Shown: positions 7,998-14,952 of the stretch, piece after piece | Numbering within the stretch: position 1 is the first letter of the stretch | Layout of the letters: each line of letters starts with the position of its first letter | Notes under the pieces: model-generated | Seen by the model: only the letters and a program-made list of their open reading frames with translations | Database searches by the model: none | Told to the model about the DNA's origin: nothing | Translations under genes and position numbers: made by a program | From: an uncultured Agathobacter sp. | GTDB lineage: Bacteria; Bacillota; Clostridia; Lachnospirales; Lachnospiraceae | Reading direction: 5' to 3' | Length of the DNA stretch: 21,442 nt | Assembly (NCBI GenBank): GCA_934358675.1 | Contig: CAKRKX010000039.1 | Span: 1-21,442, forward strand

Positions 7998-8513
7998 CTA
8001 AAGCAACAGGATCACGAGCATGATGCCCGTCAGCATTCCGACCGGCATATAAACTTTACGTTTCTCGCGGTAACTCTTTCGTTCCTCCTCCATCACCTCT
8101 TCCATCTGCCGGATGCACGCACTCACGCACTGTATGGCCTCCTCTCGGTTTGTTCCAAAGAAGCTTTCTCCCGCACGCACAAGGATCGCGAATGCTTCCT
8201 TCGGTAAGCCGATCTGTCCCTCATGCTTTTTGAGTACGTTTTGCCATGCGCTCTGCCCCATCGGGTCGGTGTGCATGACGAGCATCGCTTTTACCTCGTC
8301 CGTAATTTGTTTCAGGCAGTTTTTCGCATACGGATACGTGTCAAAGAAATCCATCACCCGCATCCGTTTCATCTTTAATGCATATTCCCAGCTTCGCAAA
8401 AAGCGTAAAAGCTCACGCATCAAATCCTCCCTCTGGCTCACGCACTCCGTCCAATGCCGCAGCAGCACGAAACATCCGGTCAGAATACAGATGCTCCCCG
8501 CTAATTTTCCCAT
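7998..8513 (-). CDS. spoIIIAB: Stage III sporulation protein AB
   Basis: SpoIIIAB is related to the GspF family of secretion-platform proteins and is thought to work with the SpoIIIAA ATPase in building or driving the channel. At 171 residues it has the same length as the B. subtilis protein. It has an N-terminal membrane segment (about 4-20), a helical middle with WEYALKMKRMRVMDFFD, the charged EERKSYREKRKVYMPVGMLTG and a final hydrophobic helix (GMLTGIMLVILLL). Start ATG 8513 has GGGAG 7 bases upstream, and the gene overlaps spoIIIAA by 13 bases, pointing to coupled translation. Confidence 0.95.
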   Translation of the reverse strand: MGKLAGSICILTGCFVLLRHWTECVSQREDLMRELLRFLRSWEYALKMKRMRVMDFFDTYPYAKNCLKQITDEVKAMLVMHTDPMGQSAWQNVLKKHEGQIGLPKEAFAILVRAGESFFGTNREEAIQCVSACIRQMEEVMEEERKSYREKRKVYMPVGMLTGIMLVILLL

Positions 8514-9406
8514 AGTTTTTCTCCCTGCCCGTCATACACGCAGAAGGTTCTTTTCGCTCCGTATCGCTTTAATTCGATCCATCGGACCGAATCCCGGCTC
8601 CCGCTTTCATCCGCCAGGCGCATTTTTCGTTGTGCTTCTTCGATGTTCCCCGCGTGCACGGTTCCAAGCACATACACCCCGCTGTGCATCGCTTCGCGCA
8701 CCGCCTCAAGATCCGCATTTTCCCCCAATTCATCGACCACGATCATTTCCGGAGACATGGATCGAAGCAGCATGCGCATTCCCACGCTTTTCGGACAGTT
8801 ATCAAGGACATCGCACCGCTCTCCCAGATCATTCTGCGGCACGCCCCTGTGACACGCCGCAATCTCCGAGCGTTCATCCACCACACCGACCTTGTACCCT
8901 CTATGTAATCCTTCTCCACTCGACAGGATCCGGATCAGATCCCGCAGATAACTTGTCTTTCCTACCCCCGGCCCCGAGAACAGGATCGTGTGATACCAGC
9001 CCTCACCGCACCGCATCCACGGTATCAGGTTCGCCGCACAGCCTCGCACTTCATGCGCAACTCTTATATTGACGGCACTGATATCACTCACGCAATCTGT
9101 CACCGTCCCTCCTGCTTCCCTGTGGCAGCTCGCCCGCCCGCTGATCCCGACTCTATGTCCGCCTTCGATCGTAAAAAAGCCCTGTCGCATTTCCTCCTCC
9201 ATGGCATACGGCGAATATCCCGTCAGGTAGTTTAAGCATTCCCTCATCTGCATCCGTGTTACCACCGCATACCGCTGTATTTTTGCATCTCCCATCACGA
9301 TTTCAAGTGGCTGTCCCACCCGAAGCCGGATTTCCTCCGCATTTTCTATCGTATCCCTATCTATATTTTTCCGCTGTTCCATCGGAAGATACCTTACCAT
9401 CTCCAT
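8501..9406 (-). CDS. spoIIIAA: Stage III sporulation protein AA (ATPase)
   Basis: SpoIIIAA is the secretion-type ATPase of the mother-cell channel, active in the mother cell after engulfment. The product has 301 residues (307 in B. subtilis). An N-terminal domain with EEIRLRVGQPLEI comes first, then GFFTIEGGHRVGISGRA, Walker A GPGVGKTS at about 145-152 and Walker B MIVVDELG near 220-228, with a VVDERSEIAACHRGVPQ signature in between. I choose ATG 9406: GGAGG (9415-9419) lies 8 bases upstream, whereas the longer TTG reading from 9421 would place that site inside the gene. First gene of the spoIIIA operon; the region upstream is occupied by the palindromic element, which may contain its promoter. 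Confidence 0.96.
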   Translation of the reverse strand: MEMVRYLPMEQRKNIDRDTIENAEEIRLRVGQPLEIVMGDAKIQRYAVVTRMQMRECLNYLTGYSPYAMEEEMRQGFFTIEGGHRVGISGRASCHREAGGTVTDCVSDISAVNIRVAHEVRGCAANLIPWMRCGEGWYHTILFSGPGVGKTSYLRDLIRILSSGEGLHRGYKVGVVDERSEIAACHRGVPQNDLGERCDVLDNCPKSVGMRMLLRSMSPEMIVVDELGENADLEAVREAMHSGVYVLGTVHAGNIEEAQRKMRLADESGSRDSVRWIELKRYGAKRTFCVYDGQGEKLWEN

Positions 9407-9426
9407 TACTACCACCTCCAACTATT

Positions 9427-9781
9427 GCTCTTTTTTCGCCGCTTCTTAAACTTATGTAGGGTCCGCGTCCGCGCCTTATGATTTTTACTAGTCATCCAAA
9501 ATTACGAATTTGGCGCAGCAGACATTTCCCTTTTTCTATGATTTATGTCCGCCAAAGTTTGGACAATTCCGAAGGCGGCTGTTCGCCGAGACATCAAATG
9601 CGTCCGTAGCATTTGTGTCCGGCGGACACCGCCACGGAATGGTTCAAACGTTGTCGTACACAAAATTTAAGGGAAATGTTCTGCTGCTGACAAATTCAGC
9701 AATTTTGTCTGAAACCGCAAAAATCATAAGGCGCGGACGCTTCCCCCTACACAAATTTCAAAAATATTGCGAAAAAAAGAG
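9427..9781. mobile_element. About 350-base imperfect palindrome, possible MITE
   Basis: The stretch between argS and spoIIIAA is one long inverted repeat centred near 9603-9605. The left arm runs from 9427 to about 9601 and the right arm from about 9609 to 9781. Matching blocks in mirrored positions are: GCTC plus a T run and CGC (9427-9439 against 9769-9781); GTAGGG (9456-9461 region against about 9744-9750); a perfect 22-base block (9465-9486 against 9719-9740); GAATTTG with AGCAG and CATTTCCC (about 9506-9530 against 9671-9698); ATTCCG (9566-9571 against 9635-9640); and AAATGC/GCATTT at the tip. Small indels separate the blocks. No convincing protein is encoded and I see no clear target-site duplication. 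A non-autonomous transposon remnant or a long structured RNA are both possible. Confidence 0.72.
9453..9481 (-). promoter_or_regulatory. Candidate sigma-E-like promoter of the spoIIIA operon
   Basis: On the minus strand TCATAAG (9475-9481), a 14-base spacer and CCTACATA (9453-9460) resemble the mother-cell sigma-E pattern (ATA, 16 bases, CATACANT), with two mismatches in the -10 box. Transcription would start about 40 bases before spoIIIAA. This is an inference from a degenerate motif. It is attractive because spoIIIA operons are under sigma-E control in B. subtilis and little non-element DNA is left upstream of spoIIIAA. Confidence 0.4.
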
Positions 9782-9806
9782 CCATAGGGGATTGTCCCTA
9801 TGACTC
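9772..9806 (-). terminator. Intrinsic terminator of argS
   Basis: Minus strand: an 11-base stem (9796-9806 with 9779-9789, one mismatch, core CATAGGG/CCCTATG) with a 6-base loop, followed by seven T (9772-9778). It lies 38 bases after the argS stop. The T run is shared with the outer end of the palindromic element. Confidence 0.88.
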
Positions 9807-9843
9807 ATGTATATGTGGTAATCTGTATTTGTATGCGTAAAAT

Positions 9844-11631
9844 TTACATGCGATCCGGTGCCGAGAAACCGAGCACATCGATACAGGTCTCAAGCACACT
9901 CTTGGTCAGCATCAGAAGGCTGATATAAGAATCCTTGATCGACTCGTCTTCCTGCGCAAGAATCTTGTTCTCGTGGTAGAAACCGTTGAACGCATTGGCA
10001 AGCTCGTAGATGTATGCACAGATCTTATGCGGAGCAAGTTCCTCGTATGCATTCTCCATCATTGCATTAAAGCGTGACAGAACGAGCATCAGATTCTTCT
10101 CACTTGCAGAATGTGCCGGCAGGATCGCTCCGTTCGGAAGTGCCTTACCGTTTGCCTGATACTTCGCAAGGATCGACTTGATACGAACGATCGTGTAGAG
10201 GATGTATGGTCCCGTGTTTCCTTCGAAAGAAGTGAAACGCTCGATATCAAAGATGTAATCTTTGCTTGCCTGGTTGGAGAGGTCACCGTACTTGACAGCG
10301 GCAAGTGCTACCATCCTGGCAGTCTTCTTTGCTTCCTCGTCACTGATCTCAAGGTTCTCTTTCTCCTTCTGGTTCTCAGTGATCTTCTTGAGCATCTCCT
10401 CATTGATCTCATCGAGGAGATATTCCAGACGCATAACACCGCCGTCTCTTGTCTTGAACGGCTTTCCGTCCTTGCCGTTCATCGTACCGAATCCGATATG
10501 GGTAAGCGATACGCTGTCGTCCACCAGTCCTGTCTTTCTCGCACAACGGAATACCTGGATAAAATGCATGCTCTGTCTCTGGTCTGCCAGATAGATGATG
10601 CTGTCCGGGTTGTAATCCTGCATACGCATTACGATCGTTGCAAGATCCGTTGTACTGTAGAGTGATGCTCCGTCGGATTTCAAAATGATACAAGGTGGAA
10701 TCTCCTTCGTATCGGTATCTTCCTTTACATCAACGACCAGCGCTCCCTCACTCATGTAAGCAAAGCCCTTGTCCTTCATCATCTGAACCATATCCGGGAT
10801 ATACGGCTGTGCGTCCGACTCGCCCTTCCACAATTCAAATGATACATTTAAGTTATCATAATTCTTCTTTAAGTCCGTTACGGAAACATTTAAGATATGC
10901 TCCAGTAATGCACGGTATCCGCGTCTTCCAGCCTGAAGCTCACTGGTCGCCTCCATCGCAGCCTCACGGAACGCATCATCTTCCTTGCTCTTCTTGCTGG
11001 CTGTCGGATAGATATCCTCCAGTTCGGAGATGTCAAAAGGAGCTTCCTTCGGATACTCGCCCTCATAATCTGCATCAAAATAAACCAGCTCCGGCTTGCG
11101 CTCCTTCAGTTCCACAATGATGAGTCCCATCTGCAGACCCCAGTCACCCAGATGCACATCACCGATCACATTGTGTCCCATAAACTTGCCGATGCGCTTC
11201 ACGCTCTCTCCGATGATCGCAGAACGAAGATGTCCTACATGAAGAGGCTTTGCAACGTTGGCTCCGCCGTAATCCACGATGATCGTCTTCGGATTCTCTG
11301 CCTTGTCGCAGCCGAATCGTCCGTCATCTTCTTTCATGGAAGTTACAATGGATGCAAGATAATCCTTGCTCAGTTTCAGGTTGATAAATCCCGGTTTCAC
11401 AGACTCCACGCTCTCAAACATCGCGTTGTCCTGTAAGCGTTCCGCAATCTTATCCGAGATCATAAATGGTGCACATTTATATTCCTTTGCAGCCGCCATC
11501 GCACCGTTACACTGGTACTCACATAAGTCCGGGCGGTTGGATAATGTCACTTTTCCGTATTTTGCATCGTATCCGTTGTCCGTGAACGCTTTCGTCACTT
11601 CCGCAGAGATGCTTTCGATCAATGTCTTCAT
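9844..11631 (-). CDS. argS: Arginyl-tRNA synthetase
   Basis: Class I synthetase charging tRNA-Arg with arginine in the cytoplasm. It has 595 residues, within the family range. The N-terminal tRNA-contact domain (about 1-110) is followed by the catalytic core with the HIGH-type motif in YGGANVAKPLHVGHLRSAIIG (HVGH at 131-134). GKPFKTRDGGVMRLEYLLDE stands in the position of the often degenerate KMSK loop. The C-terminal DALR anticodon-binding domain contains ANAFNGFYHENKIL. Start ATG 11631 has AGGAGA about 6 bases upstream. The short leader leaves no room for a T-box. A sigma-A promoter overlaps the previous gene's stop, and a terminator follows. Confidence 0.98.
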   Translation of the reverse strand: MKTLIESISAEVTKAFTDNGYDAKYGKVTLSNRPDLCEYQCNGAMAAAKEYKCAPFMISDKIAERLQDNAMFESVESVKPGFINLKLSKDYLASIVTSMKEDDGRFGCDKAENPKTIIVDYGGANVAKPLHVGHLRSAIIGESVKRIGKFMGHNVIGDVHLGDWGLQMGLIIVELKERKPELVYFDADYEGEYPKEAPFDISELEDIYPTASKKSKEDDAFREAAMEATSELQAGRRGYRALLEHILNVSVTDLKKNYDNLNVSFELWKGESDAQPYIPDMVQMMKDKGFAYMSEGALVVDVKEDTDTKEIPPCIILKSDGASLYSTTDLATIVMRMQDYNPDSIIYLADQRQSMHFIQVFRCARKTGLVDDSVSLTHIGFGTMNGKDGKPFKTRDGGVMRLEYLLDEINEEMLKKITENQKEKENLEISDEEAKKTARMVALAAVKYGDLSNQASKDYIFDIERFTSFEGNTGPYILYTIVRIKSILAKYQANGKALPNGAILPAHSASEKNLMLVLSRFNAMMENAYEELAPHKICAYIYELANAFNGFYHENKILAQEDESIKDSYISLLMLTKSVLETCIDVLGFSAPDRM

Positions 11632-11661
11632 ACTACTCTCCTATTCACTAGTCTAGGGACT

Positions 11662-11690
11662 ATTCTATACATTCCCCTTGGAATTGTCAA
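11662..11690 (-). promoter_or_regulatory. Sigma-A promoter of argS
   Basis: Minus strand: perfect TTGACA (11685-11690), 17-base spacer, TAGAAT (11662-11667). The -35 box lies within the last codons of the GGDEF gene and the -10 box covers its stop codon. The leader would be only about 25 bases. Confidence 0.8.
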
Positions 11691-13047
11691 CGAATTCACG
11701 TCTTATGTGCTTATGCGCATACAAATCCTGATCCGCGTTCTTATAGAGTTCTTCAAATTCAATGCCGGGCTTGCCCCAGCTGACTCCGTATGAAAAGTTC
11801 AGTACTCCGATACGATCCCCCGGCACAGCGATCTGCACAAACTCGCGCTCGACCTGCTTCATAATATTCGGAAGTCTTCTCTCAATCTCTGCATGTCTGC
11901 AATAGATGGCAAATTCGTCGCCGCCCATTCGTCCTACGAACGCATCTCCGGCAAAATTCCGCTGCAGAATATGTACCAGACGAATCAGTACCTGATCTCC
12001 GAAATCATGCCCGTAGGTATCATTGATCTGCTTAAAATAATCTACATCCATCATAATAAAGAGCACTTTCTGTTTCTCCTTAAGATTCCGCAGATCATGC
12101 TCGATCGTCTGAATGAGTGTCGCACGATTAAACGCTCCCGTCATCATATCCATCCGCGAACGCACTTCCGCACTCGCATAATAGTAATAGATAAACGACT
12201 GCATGATTCCAATCAGGACAAAGAGTGCAAACTGCGCCACAACAAACTGCACCAGCAATGCCTGTAACACATCCCTCGATGTTTCTCCCGGCATAACGTC
12301 ATAGATCTGGACAATATCATCGATCCCGTTTCTGAAATTCATGCACACGCTAAATCCCAGAATGCCGATCACAATCAGTGCGACCCACTGCCAATATATG
12401 ACCTTCGTATATTTACTTGCCAGAACCCCTTCCCGGACTTTGTCGATTTTGTCCTTAACCCAGGCCGATTCACACATATAGTGCAGCAAGACGACAGCAA
12501 TCACAGAACAAATCATTTCAATTTCCATACCGTTTGTATGCCAGCTGCTGACAGGACTCCACCATTTGACCCCGGCTTCCGGGAAAAGCCACTGCATCAT
12601 GCCGAATACCAGCAGAATGTGTAACATTTGTGCACCGATCGTTGCCAATGTGACCCAAAGGACTCTGTATCTGCCGGCCTTCTTTGCTTTCGCATAGAGC
12701 AGTCCTGCCACAAATCCCAAAAGAATTCTCGGAACCAGGCACAATAAAACACTCTGTGTCGGCGCCCCGCTACGAACCGGTGAAAACATAAGATCTATGT
12801 ATGTGGCTTCCGTCGTCACGATCGTGGCTTTCCACATGCCGGTCAGGCCAAAAATGATGCCGGCAGCACTTCCCTCCCACGGACCAAGCAGATAAGCAGC
12901 CGCCAGTACAACCAACGACACAATTGTGATTGAGATATAATCCAGCCGGATATATCCCCATGCGGAAAAGGCCAGCATAATCTCCAATGCGATCAGTGCC
13001 GCCAATTCATAATAGTATAAAATTCCTCTACGTTTTTTCTCTTCCAC
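11665..13047 (-). CDS. Membrane diguanylate cyclase with ECF S-component-like sensor half
   Basis: Predicted to make cyclic di-GMP from two GTP. The 460-residue product has two parts. Residues about 10-200 carry some five to six membrane segments that resemble the substrate-binding S-component of ECF vitamin transporters (GYIRLDYISITIVSLVVLAA, LGPWEGSAAGIIFGLTGMWKAT, FSPVRSGAP, LVPRILLGFVAGLLYAKAKK). Two further helices (about 217-236 and 264-288) lead into a GGDEF domain from about 293. That domain has DMMTGAFNRATL, DVDYFKQINDTYGHDFGD and the intact active site GGDEF at 375-379. No RxxD inhibitory site precedes the motif at the usual spacing, and no EAL domain is present. Start GTG 13047 has only a distant AAGGA (11 bases). 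It has its own promoter and a structured leader. GGDEF is certain; the S-component relationship is judged by eye. Confidence 0.9.
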   Translation of the reverse strand: MEEKKRRGILYYYELAALIALEIMLAFSAWGYIRLDYISITIVSLVVLAAAYLLGPWEGSAAGIIFGLTGMWKATIVTTEATYIDLMFSPVRSGAPTQSVLLCLVPRILLGFVAGLLYAKAKKAGRYRVLWVTLATIGAQMLHILLVFGMMQWLFPEAGVKWWSPVSSWHTNGMEIEMICSVIAVVLLHYMCESAWVKDKIDKVREGVLASKYTKVIYWQWVALIVIGILGFSVCMNFRNGIDDIVQIYDVMPGETSRDVLQALLVQFVVAQFALFVLIGIMQSFIYYYYASAEVRSRMDMMTGAFNRATLIQTIEHDLRNLKEKQKVLFIMMDVDYFKQINDTYGHDFGDQVLIRLVHILQRNFAGDAFVGRMGGDEFAIYCRHAEIERRLPNIMKQVEREFVQIAVPGDRIGVLNFSYGVSWGKPGIEFEELYKNADQDLYAHKHIRREFVDNSKGNV

Positions 13048-13112
13048 GTAAATCCGCTTCCTTACTTACGATTCGACAATAGCCTCCATCACTTTAAAGT
13101 GACGAAGGCTAT
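13047..13112 (-). promoter_or_regulatory. Structured leader of the GGDEF gene
   Basis: The roughly 75-base leader contains two potential hairpins. The first (13079-13112) has an outer 7-base-pair stem ATAGCCT/AGGCTAT, a 3 by 3 internal loop and an inner perfect palindrome TCACTTTAAAGTGA. The second (13047-13070) pairs CGTAA with TTACG, holds the ribosome site AAGGAA in its loop and reaches the first base of the GTG start. Neither hairpin is followed by a T run, so any control would act on translation or through a DNA-binding protein. I do not recognise a known riboswitch class. Confidence 0.5.
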
Positions 13113-13129
13113 ATATCAGTCTTGCTATT

Positions 13130-13158
13130 ATTATATAAAGTTAGACGAATCTCGTCAA
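13130..13158 (-). promoter_or_regulatory. Sigma-A promoter of the GGDEF gene
   Basis: Minus strand: TTGACG (13153-13158), 17-base spacer, perfect TATAAT (13130-13135), start near 13123. A short palindrome GACGA-N3-TCGTC (13144-13156) overlaps the -35 box and spacer and could be an operator. The promoter begins about 40 bases after the stop of the ATPase gene upstream; no terminator is visible between them. Confidence 0.8.
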
Positions 13159-13199
13159 GCATTCTTTCCTGTCAATTTTCTCATTTTTGCCACAGAGTC

Positions 13200-14942
13200 T
13201 CAGACACTTGCACTTCTGCGGTAACGGTTCAGACAGGCATAGATTTCCTGCGCTCTCGGGATCGCATAACCGCCGGAGATTTCCTCTCTTCCGCAGGTGA
13301 ACCCAAGTCCTTGCTCTGCAATCTTTTGCATCAGATCTTCCGCAATATCCGAAACGGTTTTCTGTCCGTCCACCTCGTGCTCCACCACATATTTCAACAG
13401 AATGCCGAGTGCCGCGGTCTGCTCTGTGTCCACGATCTGCTCGAGATAGCGAAGCTCCACGTTCTGTCTGCCGAGCGCAAAGCCTTCTTTTCCGAGAATC
13501 TTTAATTTCAGCCGCTCCGGCTCATCGTTTCTCACTCTTCCGCTGCGGTAATCCCTGCGCTTTGTCGCACCGTTCTTATCTATCGTCATCACGCGGTAAC
13601 TCTCCGGCATCACAAACGCATGTGCCGCCTCCTGCTGCACCGGATACTCCCTGCAGAGTTCCTTCGCCTTGTCCGTGATGTCAAGCGGAACATAACTGTC
13701 CATCTGGATCACCGTGTCCGCGATATGGAAGAATGCACCCGAACTTCCCGCAACAAGGATCGTCGAGATTCCCGCTTTCTCATAGAGGTCGCGCGCCCTG
13801 CTTAAAAATGGCGTGATCGGTTCCTTGTCCGGACTTACCACCTTCTGCATGAACGCGTCGCGCACCATAAAGTTGGTCGCCGATGTGTCCTCATCCAGCA
13901 GGAAAAGGCGGCTCTTGCTCTCCATTCCCTCCACGATGCCCGCCGCCTGCGATGTGCTTCCGCTGGCATCCTCCGTGGAGAACCGATGCGTGTCCTTGTG
14001 ATTCGGCAGGTCATTGATGAACATGGAGATATCCACATCCTTGATAAAACGTCCATCCTCCGCACGGAGCTTGAGCGCCGTCTCATCCGCGATCACAAAC
14101 GCTCTGCCGTCCCCCGCAATATGGTTGTACACACCGAGCTGCAATGCCTGCAAAAGCGTCGACTTTCCGTGATAGCCGCCTCCGACGATCAGTGTGATTC
14201 CTTCCGGCACACCCATTCCGGTAATTTCTCCCCTGTGAGGAAGTGCGATCGTTACCCGGAGGGATTCCGGCGAATGAAATGCCACACTGTCCTTCATCGG
14301 TTTTTGTGACACACCGCTCTCTCTCGGAAGAATGGCACCGTCCGCAACAAACGCCACAAGTTTTCGCGCTCGAAGCTCCTTGCGAAGAGCCTGCTGATCC
14401 TCGGCAAGCTCGATCGCAGCTTTTACGCTTTTTGCATCCAGATTCTTATAATAGAAGGAGCGTCTTACACACTCCGGCAGATATTCAAAGAGGATCTTGT
14501 GCAGTTCTCTCGCATTGATCGTTCTTCCGTTTGCCGGAAAGCCGATCGAAAAACGCGCGGTAATCCCATCTTCTCTTACTTCGCACGCCGTCCGCTTCAA
14601 CACTTCCTGCCCACAGTGCGTGACGGAGATCAATCCGCTTTTACCGGAACCTTTCGCCTTAAACGTATAGCGGTCCACCTCGCGCGCAAACACGCGTGTC
14701 AGATGATCCGCAAGCGCGGTGCGCGTCACATCATTCTTCACATATTCGAGCGGGAATCCCGCCTGTTTCGCATCTACCGACACATGCACCTGTGAGGGAG
14801 CCGCAAACGGGTCTCCCTGCACATGGTCGATCACAAACGTATATCCGTCGAACCGGTACGCGCCGCGAAGCGACTTGTAAGCCGGATAACTCTTATGGTC
14901 AATGCTGTTAAGCTGTTGTTCTAACTGACGTTCTGATTGCAT
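13200..14942 (-). CDS. P-loop ATPase of the ABC_ATPase (MRB1590-like) family
   Basis: A soluble 580-residue protein matching the bacterial family annotated as predicted ATPase of the ABC class, related to trypanosome MRB1590. An N-terminal domain (about 1-240) contains RGAYRFDGYTFVIDHVQGDPFAAPS. The ATPase core has Walker A GGGYHGKST at 254-262, an ABC-signature-like STEDASGSTSQ at 322-331, and Walker B LFLLDEDTSATNFM at 346-359. A C-terminal domain carries the repeated RYLEQIVDTEQTAALG region. No membrane segment is seen, so it is not a transporter subunit by itself. The cellular role is not established; the eukaryotic relative binds RNA. Start ATG 14942 has GGAG 7 bases upstream and lies 10 bases after the VWA gene's stop, so it probably belongs to that operon. 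Confidence 0.9.
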   Translation of the reverse strand: MQSERQLEQQLNSIDHKSYPAYKSLRGAYRFDGYTFVIDHVQGDPFAAPSQVHVSVDAKQAGFPLEYVKNDVTRTALADHLTRVFAREVDRYTFKAKGSGKSGLISVTHCGQEVLKRTACEVREDGITARFSIGFPANGRTINARELHKILFEYLPECVRRSFYYKNLDAKSVKAAIELAEDQQALRKELRARKLVAFVADGAILPRESGVSQKPMKDSVAFHSPESLRVTIALPHRGEITGMGVPEGITLIVGGGYHGKSTLLQALQLGVYNHIAGDGRAFVIADETALKLRAEDGRFIKDVDISMFINDLPNHKDTHRFSTEDASGSTSQAAGIVEGMESKSRLFLLDEDTSATNFMVRDAFMQKVVSPDKEPITPFLSRARDLYEKAGISTILVAGSSGAFFHIADTVIQMDSYVPLDITDKAKELCREYPVQQEAAHAFVMPESYRVMTIDKNGATKRRDYRSGRVRNDEPERLKLKILGKEGFALGRQNVELRYLEQIVDTEQTAALGILLKYVVEHEVDGQKTVSDIAEDLMQKIAEQGLGFTCGREEISGGYAIPRAQEIYACLNRYRRSASV

Positions 14943-14952
14943 ATGATAACTC

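Noticed and set aside
9510..9803. 97-codon plus-strand open frame across the argS-spoIIIAA gap
   Set aside because: It lies within the palindromic element and runs into the argS terminator hairpin. It has no ribosome site and no recognisable protein features.
11632..11700. T-box leader for argS
   Set aside because: The predicted leader is only about 25 bases, with no room for a specifier stem or antiterminator.
13079..13112. Hairpin as a terminator for the upstream ATPase gene
   Set aside because: No T run follows on either strand, and it lies downstream of the GGDEF promoter.
13048..13123. Cyclic di-GMP riboswitch in the GGDEF leader
   Set aside because: The conserved GEMM core sequences are absent and the leader is too short for the known class I or II folds as I recall them.
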